Part shown: piece after piece, positions 44,986-53,719 of the stretch
How the letters are laid out: each line of letters starts with the position of its first letter
Position numbering within the stretch: the stretch's first letter is position 1
Assembly (NCBI GenBank): GCA_029167045.1
Contig: JARFPK010000004.1
Coordinates: forward strand, 1 to 64,000
From: Candidatus Methanocrinis natronophilus
GTDB lineage: Archaea; Halobacteriota; Methanosarcinia; Methanotrichales; Methanotrichaceae
Direction of reading: 5' to 3'
DNA length: 64,000 nucleotides
Made by a program: the position numbers and the translations under genes
Notes under the pieces: generated by a model
The model's database searches: none
The model's input: the letters and a program-made list of their open reading frames with translations, nothing else
What the model was told of the DNA's origin: nothing

Positions 44986-45578
44986 GAGGCCACGGGACCT
45001 GCGAGGATCTCTGTCTTCCTTATCTCAACGCGCCGGAGGGGGTAGATATCTTTCGCATCCTTGTATATGTCGAGGGATATCTTCCCCTGGACGACGTCTT
45101 GGATGAACTGGTTCAGTTCCAGGGCTCCTGCCTTATCCTTAATTATATTCGAGGCTATGTTTCTGATCGTCTTGACCTGGGTGCTCCTCGCCCTCTTCAC
45201 CGTGAAGCAGCTCGGCTTGACCCTGACCTTATAACCGTCGCTGGTGGTGACGTCGATGATGGAGTCGATCCGCGACGTCCTCCTCTTGACCAGAGACCTT
45301 ATGTAATCGCTGGTCAGCTCGTGGCCGACGAACATGGTGTAGGCCGAGTCGCCAGCCACCTGGTCCACCTTGAACTTGAGCTTCGTGTTCTGTTTGGAGA
45401 AGTTGTTCGTCATCTCTCCCAGGGTCGTCTCGATGACCCTTCCCATAAGCTTTGCCGGGTCGCTGGCCAGGGTCTCCCCCACGGGAGACTTTCCGAACAT
45501 ATCTGGACCTACGACCTTGTACCACTGCTTAGCCTTGACCTTCCTGCTGTCAGACTTCCTCTGTGACCTTCTCGCCAA
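44982..45578 (-). CDS. rps3ae: Ribosomal protein S3Ae
   Basis: Small-subunit ribosomal protein shared by archaea and eukaryotes, 198 residues. It has the basic N-terminus MARRSQRKSDSRKVKAKQWY, the family stretch KFKVDQVAGDSAYTMFVGHE, and RVKPSCFTVKRARSTQVKTI. A clear marker that the source is archaeal. It is coupled to cooC by an ATGA overlap, an unusual pairing of translation and metal maturation. Confidence 0.95.
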   Translation of the reverse strand: MARRSQRKSDSRKVKAKQWYKVVGPDMFGKSPVGETLASDPAKLMGRVIETTLGEMTNNFSKQNTKLKFKVDQVAGDSAYTMFVGHELTSDYIRSLVKRRTSRIDSIIDVTTSDGYKVRVKPSCFTVKRARSTQVKTIRNIASNIIKDKAGALELNQFIQDVVQGKISLDIYKDAKDIYPLRRVEIRKTEILAGPVAS

Positions 45579-45698
45579 TAAAGATCCTCCAGTAAGGGTA
45601 ATTACATCAGATCGCTTTCAGTGTAGACCCAAGCTCGCTGTATATAAAGAGATCGCCCCTCCCCCCGAAATTGGGGGGAGGTCGGGCGGTTCAGAGCC

Positions 45699-46997
45699 TC
45701 AAGGCCAGACGTAGATGTAGACGTAGTTGGACCAGTCGTTGCATTGGTAGACCAGGAGGTGCCAGCCCGGAGTGCTGCTCTTGAACCAGGTCGGATGCCA
45801 CCCCGGCTTCTTGTAGCCGAAGCTCTTAATCTCCGGGGGGCAGTAGTAACCGGCCTGGCATGGGGGCCACTCGAAGGACCAGTACATCCCTGGCCGGTTG
45901 ATCTTGGACCAGAGAGAAAGCCACTGGTTCTGCCTGGTGCTGGCCACAGTAGTCAGCCTACCCGGCTTTGTCTGGACGTAGTACTCATTGTACTTGGAGA
46001 CGGACTTGGGTGTGTAGACGAGACCGAAGTCTGAGACCGTATCCACCCCGGGGCTGAAGCCTGGGGGCGATATGGCCCCGGGGCCGAAGCCTCCGAAACC
46101 TGAGGCCGCCAGGGAGTAACCACTGTAATCGGATATCCCGCTCCCCGATGCTATGCCGGTCGGTAGAGGAGCCGCCCACCCCTCATATCCTGAGGCGGAA
46201 TAATCCGGGGCCGGAAGCCGCAGGTCTGTCGGCATGAGCCCCTCGGAGACCGGATCTGGGGGCGTCGGCGTTGCCATCCCGGACCCTGCCGTTAGGACCC
46301 CACCGGTCAATGACGATGAAGCTGGTCTGGTCTGGGGCGCCTCTATCTTTGGATACAATCCAGTCTTCCCAGGAAAGGATGACCCAGATTCCGGCCAGAC
46401 GTAGATGTAGACGTAGTTGCTGGACTTGTCGCTGTGGAAACAGAGGACGTGCCAGCCAGGCTCGTCGCCCTTAAACCAGCCCTTTAGATAGCCGGGCCAG
46501 GTCCAGAAGTACCAGTTCACCGACGGCGCGAGCCTGTTGGGATACCACTCATAGACGAAGAAGTTGCCGGTGTAGGCGACCTTCGCCCAGAGGGGAAGAT
46601 AACCTCCGCTGCTGCATCCCGCCACCGTCGTAACGCCGTCGCGGGTCTGGACGTAGAGCCTGTTCTGAGACTCGACGGATCCAGGCCAGTACCAGGAGCT
46701 TGGACCGGTCTGCGAAGCCCCCTGAACTGCAGCCAGCACAGACGGGGGTGGGGTCGCCTGAACGAAGCTCAGCTTTTCATCAGGAGGAAAGCTGTACATA
46801 TCAGGGGTTGCGAACTTCAGCTCCGTCGGTGAATACCCCTCCTCATAAGGCCCCCTCAGGCTCGGCGGCTCTATATGGTACGACCTGGCAAAGTCGGTAT
46901 AACCCGACTGCCCGGATTGTTCAACCGTCCCCACCGCGCCGAAGGCCGTCGGCGCCAGCACCAGAAGCGCTATTGCAATATAAATCAAGCATTTCAT
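45699..46997 (-). CDS. Secreted protein with a duplicated aromatic-rich domain
   Basis: Unrecognised exported protein of 432 residues. A signal peptide (MKCLIYIAIALLVLAPTAFG) is followed by a proline-rich region. Two copies of an approximately 90-residue domain follow, at about 110-200 and 345-432. Both begin L/YYVQT, continue through PLWAKV or SLWSKI and a Trp/Tyr-rich centre, and end PGWHxL then NYVYIYVWP. A Gly/Ser/Pro-rich linker joins them. The pattern suggests a beta-structured surface-binding module. ATG 46997 is chosen since the signal peptide starts there; the frame is open to 47018. Confidence 0.75.
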   Translation of the reverse strand: MKCLIYIAIALLVLAPTAFGAVGTVEQSGQSGYTDFARSYHIEPPSLRGPYEEGYSPTELKFATPDMYSFPPDEKLSFVQATPPPSVLAAVQGASQTGPSSWYWPGSVESQNRLYVQTRDGVTTVAGCSSGGYLPLWAKVAYTGNFFVYEWYPNRLAPSVNWYFWTWPGYLKGWFKGDEPGWHVLCFHSDKSSNYVYIYVWPESGSSFPGKTGLYPKIEAPQTRPASSSLTGGVLTAGSGMATPTPPDPVSEGLMPTDLRLPAPDYSASGYEGWAAPLPTGIASGSGISDYSGYSLAASGFGGFGPGAISPPGFSPGVDTVSDFGLVYTPKSVSKYNEYYVQTKPGRLTTVASTRQNQWLSLWSKINRPGMYWSFEWPPCQAGYYCPPEIKSFGYKKPGWHPTWFKSSTPGWHLLVYQCNDWSNYVYIYVWP

Positions 46998-47396
46998 GCT
47001 ACCCCCTCCAACTCCCATCTCTTAGGATCAACTCATATATCAACCCATATATCGTCCTTATCTATTTAATATTTTTCGACTCGATCTGGAGGAGGGCGCG
47101 CCAGCCATAAAAGGGGGCAGTCTTCTGAGATGATAATATATGATCAAATCTATTATATTGTAGGGGCTTTAATCACTTATGATCTTTGGCCGACTTGAAA
47201 ATACTTAAGTATGGAAGATGCAAAACGTCGATACGGGAATCTTCTTCGATAAAGAAGCTCCCCATTGAGGTTCGATAGTCTCCTCCCCGATCCCGGGTGA
47301 GGGTTGAAGGTATGGGGTTTTTCCGGGATTGGAGCTTTCGAGAGAGGGGAGGCATCCAAAGAGGACTTCGTGAAGGTCAATTTATAGGTGGTTGGA
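46998..47396. other. AT-rich intergenic region with divergent promoters
   Basis: About 400 bases without a credible gene. TATA-like runs at 47063-47077 could serve the minus-strand secreted protein. ATTTATAGG just upstream of 47397 could serve the plus-strand flavodiiron gene. Confidence 0.4.
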
Positions 47397-48581
47397 ATGA
47401 CGGTCAATAGAGAGATCGGGCCCGGCGTATTCTCCGTCGGGGTTATCGACTGGGACCGCAGGCTCTTCGACGAGCTGATACCGCTGCCGGACGGGACGAG
47501 CTACAACGCCTACATCGTTCGTGGCGACGAGAAGAACGCCCTCATAGATTCCGCCGACCCGCCTTTCGCGGAGGCGCTCCTGGAGAACCTGACGGAGCTC
47601 GGGATCGACCGGCTCGATTACGTGGTGGCTCACCACGCTGAGCAGGACCACTCCGGCTCGATCCCGGCGGTCCTCGAACGGTTCCCTGGGGCGAAGGTCG
47701 TCTGCACCCCCCGCTGCCGGGAGCTCCTATCCATCCTCCTCGATATACCAGAAGAGAGGTTTATGACCGTCGAGGAGAGGTCGACCCTCTCCCTAGGCGG
47801 CAAAACCCTGGAGTTCCTCTACACCCCCTGGGTCCACTGGCCCGAGACGATGGTAACCTACCTCCGGGAGGAGAAGATCCTCTTTTCCTGCGACTTCTTC
47901 GGCTCCCACTACGCCACAAGCGACCTCTTCGCCGACCCGAAGATAATCTACGAGCCTGCCAAGAGGTACTACGCCGAGATCATGATGCCCTTCCGGGCGA
48001 TCATAAGAAAGAACCTGGAGGTCGTCGACTCCTTGGAGATAAAGATGATAGCCCCCAGCCACGGCCCCCTCCACGACGACCCCTCCTTCATCCTCGAGGC
48101 CTACAGGGACTGGTCTTCCGAGGAGGTCAAGAACGAGGTGGTGATCCCCTTCGTCTCGATGCACGGGAGCACCCGGCTTATGGTCGATCACCTGACCGAC
48201 GGCCTCATCGCCCGGGGGATCGGGGTGAGGAGGTTTGACATCGCCGTATCCGACGTCGGCAAGATCGCCGAGGCCCTCGTCGACGCCGCGACCCTCGTCC
48301 TGGGGACGAGCACCGTCTTGGGGGGGCCCCACCCCAACGCTGCCCACGTCGCCTTCCTCGCCAACGCCCTGCGGCCGAAGACGAGGTTCGCCTCGATCAT
48401 CGGCTCTTACGGCTGGGGCGGCAAGACGGTGAAGGCGATCCAGGAGGCTATACCCCTCCTGAAGGTGGAGGTGATGGAGCCGGTCCTGGCGAAGGGTCTT
48501 CCGACGGCGCAGGATTATAAGGCCCTCGACCGCCTCGCCGACGAGATCCTGAAGAGGCACCAGGAGCTCGGGATCGCCTGA
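47397..48581 (+). CDS. fprA: F420H2 oxidase-type flavodiiron protein
   Basis: Oxygen-detoxifying enzyme (394 residues) that reduces O2 to water; methanogen members use F420H2. The N-terminal metallo-beta-lactamase domain has the diiron ligands HHAEQDHSGS, and later CDFFGSH and PSHGPL. The C-terminal flavodoxin domain starts VVIPFVSMHGSTRLMVDHL and contains GTSTVLGGPHPNAAHVAFL for FMN binding. GTG 47388 is possible; ATG 47397 is chosen. It would protect oxygen-sensitive enzymes encoded nearby. Confidence 0.9.
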   Translation: MTVNREIGPGVFSVGVIDWDRRLFDELIPLPDGTSYNAYIVRGDEKNALIDSADPPFAEALLENLTELGIDRLDYVVAHHAEQDHSGSIPAVLERFPGAKVVCTPRCRELLSILLDIPEERFMTVEERSTLSLGGKTLEFLYTPWVHWPETMVTYLREEKILFSCDFFGSHYATSDLFADPKIIYEPAKRYYAEIMMPFRAIIRKNLEVVDSLEIKMIAPSHGPLHDDPSFILEAYRDWSSEEVKNEVVIPFVSMHGSTRLMVDHLTDGLIARGIGVRRFDIAVSDVGKIAEALVDAATLVLGTSTVLGGPHPNAAHVAFLANALRPKTRFASIIGSYGWGGKTVKAIQEAIPLLKVEVMEPVLAKGLPTAQDYKALDRLADEILKRHQELGIA

Positions 48582-48601
48582 AGGAGGAAAGAGGCCAGCC
48601 G

Positions 48602-49624
48602 ATGACGAAGGTCCTCATCATCGGGGCGGGGGCGATCGGCTCCTTCTTCGGCTACCTCCTCTCGGAGCGGGAATCGAAGGATGGGGCCGGATCGGCGGCG
48701 GAAGAGGGGACAGGGGCGGATAGGTCGGAGGCAGGCCCTCGCCCCGCCGTCGAGGAGGTCGCCCTCCTGGGAAGGCCCGGTCACATCGAGGCGATCAGGG
48801 AGCGGAGCCTGGAGGTCACCCTCGCCGAAAAAGATAGACCCCTCTCGATCCGGTTCAGATACGCCTTCGCGGGCCTCGGCGAATTCGCGCATTCAGATTT
48901 CGCCCCCGAGGTCGTCATCGTCACCGTCAAGACCTATTCTCTCCCTGCCGTGGCGAAGGAGATCCGGGGATCCGGCCTCCTGGCGGGGAGGCTCTCGGAC
49001 TCCCGGTTCATCCTCCTGATGAACGGGATGGGAAACCGGGAGAGGTTTGACCTGCCCGCAGCTAGGGTCTACGAAGGGATCACCTCATCAGGCGTCGTCT
49101 TCGTCGGGGACGGAAAGATCGAGCTGAAAGGGCGGGGAAAGACCGTCTTCGAGGTCGGGATCGGCGAGGATCTGGAGCGGTTCATCGGGGCCCGGCTTGC
49201 TGAGAAGGGCTTTGATGCCGAGTTCGCCGAGGACTTCCGGCGCCAGCAGTGGATGAAGCTCTTAGCCAACGCCGTCATAAACCCCATCACGGCCCTCACC
49301 CGGGAGAAGAACGGGATCGTCCTCTCCCCCCATCTCGCCCCGGCCGTCGAGCTGATTGTCCAAGAATGCGTCGCCGTCGCCGAAAAGGAGGGGGAGAGCT
49401 TCGATGAGCTGGAGGTAACAGAGTTCGTCCGGGCCGTCGCTGAGAGCACGGCCGCCAACACCTCCAGCATGCTCCAGGACGTGCTCCGGGGAAGGGAGAC
49501 GGAGATCGACGCGATAAACGGGTTTGTGATCGATCGGGCGAGGAGGCATGGGGTGGAGGCGGCGGCCAATGAGGTGCTGTGGGGGATGGTGAAGGCGGCG
49601 GAGAGGCGATATAATGGGGTCTGA
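48602..49624 (+). CDS. panE: Ketopantoate reductase family protein
   Basis: NADPH-dependent 2-dehydropantoate 2-reductase homologue, 340 residues, for the pantoate branch of coenzyme A synthesis. The Rossmann motif is VLIIGAGAIGSFFGYLLSE. Catalytic Lys and Asn motifs are LLANAVINPITALTREKNG, and the tail SSMLQDVLRGRETEIDAING is typical. Residues about 25-50, between the first strand pair, are a Glu/Gly/Ala-rich insert not usual in the family. It follows the flavodiiron gene by 20 bases with GGAGGAAAG before the ATG. Confidence 0.85.
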   Translation: MTKVLIIGAGAIGSFFGYLLSERESKDGAGSAAEEGTGADRSEAGPRPAVEEVALLGRPGHIEAIRERSLEVTLAEKDRPLSIRFRYAFAGLGEFAHSDFAPEVVIVTVKTYSLPAVAKEIRGSGLLAGRLSDSRFILLMNGMGNRERFDLPAARVYEGITSSGVVFVGDGKIELKGRGKTVFEVGIGEDLERFIGARLAEKGFDAEFAEDFRRQQWMKLLANAVINPITALTREKNGIVLSPHLAPAVELIVQECVAVAEKEGESFDELEVTEFVRAVAESTAANTSSMLQDVLRGRETEIDAINGFVIDRARRHGVEAAANEVLWGMVKAAERRYNGV

Positions 49625-49755
49625 TCGAGTTCGAGCATAAACGAAGCTAGAGATTGGCGAAGTGCTCAGTTTAGCCAAACATCTCGATATGGTGATGCAA
49701 ACTCATATCAGGTCGGATCTCGTAAGATCTCTCTAGATAAATGGGAGGATCTTTC

Positions 49756-50199
49756 TTGGACAAGGTCGAAGAGAAGAGCTGCATCTTCTGCGAGATCGTC
49801 GCCGGCAGAGCAAAAGCCCACAGGATCTATGAGGACGACCTAACCCTAGCGATCCTGGACATAAACCCCTTCTCGGAGGGGCACACCCTCGTCATCCCCA
49901 AGAGGCACGTCCCCTGGTGGCACGAACTCAACGAGGAGGAGGTGGAGAGCCTCTTTAGGGTGGCTAGGGCGGTATCTCAGAAGCTGATGAAGGCCTACAG
50001 CCCCGACTTCGTCGCGATATACGCCCGGGGCCGGAGGATCCCCCACACCCACATCTTCGTCGTCCCGACCTATCGCGGCGACGTCCTCGACAGGTTCTTC
50101 AACGCCCTGGAGGGGTTCCAGGAGGGGGCGGCGGATCTGGCGAAGCTCGCAGAGGAGGCGAAGCTGGCGGAGGCAGCGGACCGGCTGAAGGGAGCGTGA
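49756..50199 (+). CDS. HIT family nucleotide-binding protein with variant motif
   Basis: Histidine-triad protein of about 147 residues. The N-terminal part shows CIFCEIVAGRAKAHRIYEDD and LAILDINPFSEGHTLVIPKR. The triad reads PHTHIFVVP: the first and the nucleophilic middle His are kept, but the third is replaced by Phe. It may still hydrolyse nucleoside phosphoramidates, less efficiently. TTG 49756 follows GGAGGA by six bases; ATG 49741 is upstream and overlaps that ribosome binding site. Confidence 0.8.
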   Translation: MDKVEEKSCIFCEIVAGRAKAHRIYEDDLTLAILDINPFSEGHTLVIPKRHVPWWHELNEEEVESLFRVARAVSQKLMKAYSPDFVAIYARGRRIPHTHIFVVPTYRGDVLDRFFNALEGFQEGAADLAKLAEEAKLAEAADRLKGA

Positions 50200-50215
50200 G
50201 GGGTGGAGTTATCGG

Positions 50216-50602
50216 TTACATATCTTCAGCCTTCGGCCCGCCGGCGCCGGAGGAGCCCCTCAACTCCTCCGATATCCAGGCGAGGTAGCGGTCGTCGCCT
50301 CCAATTATGGGAAGGATGATGATCTCGGGGAGGTCGTAGGGGTGGACGGCCCGGATCCTGGAGGAGAGCTCCTCCGCCTTCTGCCGTTCCGTCTTTATGA
50401 TGAGGAGGTCTTCTGCCTCCTGGTTGACCTCCCCCTCCCACCAGAAGGTGGACCTCACCTGGGATATGTTGACGCAGGCCGCGAGCCTCTCCTCCACGAT
50501 CAGCCTCGCCAACCTTCCGGAGTGGTCCGACGGTGCCGTGGATAAGACGACCACATAATCAGAGAGATGGTCACAGACAAAGTCGCAGTTCAATGATGGC
50601 AC
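50216..50602 (-). CDS. cutA: CutA1 divalent cation tolerance protein
   Basis: Trimeric CutA1-fold protein of about 128 residues, linked to copper tolerance in E. coli but of general unknown role. Family motifs are VVVLSTAPSDHSGRLARLIV, ERLAACVNISQVRSTFWWEG, EDLLIIKTERQKAEELSSRI and HPYDLPEIIILPI. The first 13 residues may be an extension; no better start is seen. The 5' end overlaps the next gene by 13 bases. Confidence 0.9.
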   Translation of the reverse strand: MPSLNCDFVCDHLSDYVVVLSTAPSDHSGRLARLIVEERLAACVNISQVRSTFWWEGEVNQEAEDLLIIKTERQKAEELSSRIRAVHPYDLPEIIILPIIGGDDRYLAWISEELRGSSGAGGPKAEDM

Positions 50603-50937
50603 TCTCCCGCCCCCTCATAGTGCTCCCTCACCTTCTCACCTACATCCTCTGAGACCCTCTCCCGGAGGAGCCGGAAGAGGATCTCGGCGTGCTCCGGCTG
50701 GATGCACCCGAGGCTCTCCGATCCCTCGAGGATCACCTCCGCCAAGTAGCGCAGCTCGAAGATGTCGAGCCTCTTCAGCCTATCCTCAAAGTCCTCTTCG
50801 TCTTGGGCGAAGTGGTTTGATACGGGAGGGAGGATGGACTGAAAGTACAGGCCCGAGCCGGAGCAGGTCGTATCAGCGCACTCCGGCGCTAACTTCTTCA
50901 ATATCTCGATATCTCTATCTGATAGGGTCCTGGCCAT
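50590..50937 (-). CDS. Conserved-looking protein of unknown function
   Basis: I do not recognise this 115-residue protein. It begins MARTLSDRDIEILKKLAPEC, has CADTTCSGSGLYFQSILPPV and a helical acidic centre (EEDFEDRLKRLDIFELRYLA), and ends GAGECHH. Four to five cysteines and a His-His tail could bind metal. It overlaps cutA by 13 bases, so the two may be co-expressed, which would fit metal handling. Confidence 0.6.
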   Translation of the reverse strand: MARTLSDRDIEILKKLAPECADTTCSGSGLYFQSILPPVSNHFAQDEEDFEDRLKRLDIFELRYLAEVILEGSESLGCIQPEHAEILFRLLRERVSEDVGEKVREHYEGAGECHH

Positions 50938-50983
50938 ATATGATCAAACTCCTGGACATTGATCCGATCGAAAGCGTCAAAAT

Positions 50984-51460
50984 TCATTCCGGGACAGCCT
51001 CCCTGACGAGGAGGAGGCCGTCCTCGGTGACGGCGACGGCGAGGTTGCGGACTATTACCCTCTTATTGAGCGCCTCCGGGGCCTTGCTCTTGATCTGGAC
51101 TATTATGTCTACAGAGCCTATCCCAAGCTTCGTCCCGGATCTGTCCGCCTCGGAGAAGAGGAGGGCCGGAACCTCGAAGATGTCGGTTCCCGCCGGGATA
51201 TCGATGGAGACGGGAGCCTGGATCATCGTCCAGTCCCTCAGGGTCGCCTTCGCGCGGGATACGTTCTGCTGCGCCCTCTTCTCCAGGATGCTGACGTTCG
51301 ACCGGGTCGTCCCCAGGATCTCCGCCACCTCCTGCTGGGAGAGCCCCTTCTTCCGCAGCCTCAGAACCGCAGCCTGCCTCTCGGTGAGGAGGCTATCCCG
51401 CCCCCCGGATCTTTCGTCGGTTCCGCAGTCCTCCTCAGCCCTTCTGGTCATCGACGCCAC
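50984..51460 (-). CDS. tfx: Tfx family transcriptional regulator
   Basis: DNA-binding protein of 158 residues. A helix-turn-helix (LTERQAAVLRLRKKGLSQQE, then VAEILGTTRSNVSILEKRAQ) is followed by a basic helix and a C-terminal domain (FEVPALLFSEADRSGTKLGI). Tfx from Methanothermobacter was isolated by its binding near the promoter of the fmdECB molybdenum formylmethanofuran dehydrogenase operon. This window carries such an operon at 4.7-10.7 kb, so that operon is a reasonable target candidate, though the genes are 40 kb apart. Confidence 0.85.
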   Translation of the reverse strand: MASMTRRAEEDCGTDERSGGRDSLLTERQAAVLRLRKKGLSQQEVAEILGTTRSNVSILEKRAQQNVSRAKATLRDWTMIQAPVSIDIPAGTDIFEVPALLFSEADRSGTKLGIGSVDIIVQIKSKAPEALNKRVIVRNLAVAVTEDGLLLVREAVPE

Positions 51461-51522
51461 CTTATGAAGGTTGATAGGGAGCTATGAGGCGATAAAGATG
51501 GCGAACCCTATCCACGCCATCT

Positions 51523-52770
51523 CTAGATCCGCCCTCCCGATATCCTCGAAAGGAATCCTCTCATCCTCCGGCCGCAGCGGCGGAGACCCTCGAAGGATAA
51601 GAAGCTGGCTCCAGGCGGCGGAGCCCGCCCGCCGGGTCCTGCCACAACCCCCGCCTCATCTTCCATCATCGATAGGCGGGTCCTGTAGGCGGCGAGGACG
51701 AAGCCGTAGAGGGCGGGGCCGACGATCACCCCCATCACCCCGATGACGAATATCGGTGCCGCGAAGGCGAGGAGGGTGACGGCGGGATGGATCGCCGCCC
51801 CTGCCCTGGCGAGGGCCGGACGCATGATGTTCTCGGGGAATATGTTCAAGAAGGCGGTCCCGAGGATCAGAAGGGCCGCCACCTTGAGATATTCCCCTAC
51901 CAAGAGGTAGTATAAGGCCATAGGGACGTAGACGGCGCTGGTTCCTATGAGGGGGATGAGGGCGAAGACGGCGGTGACCATCCCCCAGAGGAAGGGGTAA
52001 GGGACGCCGACGATGAGGTAGACGAAGGCGGCGATAAGACCCGTCAGGAGGCTGTTTATGAGGTAGACGTTGAAGAGGCTGTTGTAGATGGAATTCAACT
52101 CGCCGAGGAAACGTCGGACCAGCGCCCTCTCGGGGAGGAGTCGCAGAAACTTCTCGATAGATCCTGCCCCGTCGACGAGGAGGTAGTAGGTGAGGAGGAT
52201 GGCTACGCCGAACTGGGCCATCAGGATGGGAAGGTTCCCGGCGATCCAGTCTGCAAGGCCGGTGACTATATTCTTGATCCTGGGCAAGACCTCCGGGACG
52301 AGCCAGGCTGCCGGAGCTGCGAGGACCGGAGCTAATTGATCTTCGGCGAGGGCGATGAGACCCCCGAGGTGGGGGGCTATGAACGCCGGGGCTCTATCCT
52401 CCGCAAGGGCAGCCGTCCATTCGAAGATGTTCCCGGCGGTCTTCTCCGCCAGCCTGCTGGCGGTCTCATCCCATGAATCCTGGGAGGCGTATAGGAAGGA
52501 GACCTCCGTCGCCAGGGCGTTGATGACGCTCAGGACGAAGACGAGGAATATGAGAAAGACTATGGATATGGATAGGAGGGCGGATATCCGCTTTCTCTTG
52601 GTCAGATTCAATAGGCGGAGATAGAAGGGGTAGAGGATGTAGGCGAGAAAGAAGCTCAAGAGTACCGTCGTTATGAAGTTTTGGGTTATATATACGACCC
52701 CTGCCACCGCAGCGACCAGGATCGCGGCAGAGATCCATAGAAACCGGCTCTTTGGGTCCATGCTCTGCAT
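51523..52770 (-). CDS. AI-2E family (PerM-like) membrane permease
   Basis: Membrane protein of about 415 residues, with about eight hydrophobic helices. Typical family stretches are LLSFFLAYILYPFYLRLLNL near the start, QFGVAILLTYYLLVDGAGSI and LTGLIAAFVYLIVGVPYPFL, then VFALIPLIGTSAVYVPMALY. Relatives export autoinducer-2 or act as Na+/H+ antiporters; the substrate is not predictable. The frame is open to 52896, but a TATATA at about 52790 lies inside that extension and near-leaderless spacing favours ATG 52770. The C-terminal Gly/Pro/Arg-rich tail is unusual. Confidence 0.8.
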   Translation of the reverse strand: MQSMDPKSRFLWISAAILVAAVAGVVYITQNFITTVLLSFFLAYILYPFYLRLLNLTKRKRISALLSISIVFLIFLVFVLSVINALATEVSFLYASQDSWDETASRLAEKTAGNIFEWTAALAEDRAPAFIAPHLGGLIALAEDQLAPVLAAPAAWLVPEVLPRIKNIVTGLADWIAGNLPILMAQFGVAILLTYYLLVDGAGSIEKFLRLLPERALVRRFLGELNSIYNSLFNVYLINSLLTGLIAAFVYLIVGVPYPFLWGMVTAVFALIPLIGTSAVYVPMALYYLLVGEYLKVAALLILGTAFLNIFPENIMRPALARAGAAIHPAVTLLAFAAPIFVIGVMGVIVGPALYGFVLAAYRTRLSMMEDEAGVVAGPGGRAPPPGASFLSFEGLRRCGRRMRGFLSRISGGRI

Positions 52771-52892
52771 TAATTGTTGGACTGTCGATATATAGACCTT
52801 TCTAGACCTTTCCGCATCTTCGCCAGCAAGCGGCTCCATAGCCCAGCCATCCCAGCCGCCGCCGATCGTTGGCCAATAGCCCCGGCCGATCC

Positions 52893-53604
52893 TCACCGCA
52901 GCTCGAAGGTCGTCAACCCGAAGATCTTACCGAGGGGCAGCCCCGGATCGCCCCCGGTGTACATCCGGGCGGTCTCTCAGGTCTCGGCCATCCCGTGCCG
53001 GGCTGGGAGGCTCAGGGCCGAAGAGTTCGGCTCCGGGACGTCGAGGTAGATGGGGGAACACCGATCCGCCCGACCGGCCAGGGCGGAAAATAGGGATTCT
53101 GCGACCCCTCCGTCCTCTGCGAATAGTGGGCCTATCTTGAAGCCGGTCCGGCACCGCCTCAGGAGGCCGTACCCCTCGATCTCACCATCGCCGATAAAAG
53201 CGAAGCCTGAGGAGCACTCCCGGGCGATACAGCTCTTTAGGAACCTGCCTCTCTCGGCAGGGAAGTGGCGCGTATCGTAGCTGAGAAGATCCTCGAAGGG
53301 GAGTTCGGCGAGCTCCACCACGCCGCGATCGGACCTATCGTCGCCCGTCCCCGTCCCCTGAAACCGGATCGACCGGTGGATGAGCCGAAATCCGGACTCC
53401 TTGTACTTCTCCTGCTCCTCGACGACCCCATCGAGCCCCACATTCCTACCGCGGAGATGGTCCATCCCCTCCTGCCAGAGCCTCATCCCAAAACCCTGGC
53501 CTCGATACTCTCTCCTCCGTCGCCCAGTCGGCGGCCAGCTCCCCTTCGTCCCGGCCCATCCTCCGGATGGTATAACCATCGCTTATAATCTCCCGTTGTC
53601 TCAT
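52893..53604 (-). pseudogene. GNAT acetyltransferase pseudogene
   Basis: A two-domain GNAT (YitH-like) gene with three defects. ATG 53604 opens DGYTIRRMGRDEGELAADWA in one frame. A central block is missing and the frame changes, resuming with EYRGQGFGMRLWQEGMDHL and VGLDGVVEEQEKYKESGFRL. Near the end TGA at 52977-52979 interrupts RHGMAET; beyond it the same frame continues ETARMYTGGDPGLPLGKIFG and FELR to a natural stop at 52893. So the acetyl-CoA domain is partly deleted and the C-terminus is truncated. Confidence 0.8.
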
Positions 53605-53607
53605 CAA

Positions 53608-53695
53608 AATGGATCATAAATGGATCATAAATGGATCATAAATGGATCATAAATGGATCATAAATGGATCATAAATGGATCATAAATGGATCATA
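53608..53695. repeat. Eight perfect tandem copies of an 11-bp unit
   Basis: The unit AATGGATCATA is repeated eight times without a mismatch (88 bp). Degenerate copies (GGATCATAAAGGATCATCC) follow at about 53707-53725. It lies between the GNAT pseudogene start and the tupC stop. The 11-bp period is close to one DNA helical turn, so each unit presents the same face. No spacers exist, so it is not CRISPR. Confidence 0.9.
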
Positions 53696-53719
53696 TTTAT
53701 AGTCAGGGATCATAAAGGA

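Noticed and set aside
53608-53695. CRISPR array
   Set aside because: The 11-bp units are directly abutting with no spacers, and no cas genes are present in the window.
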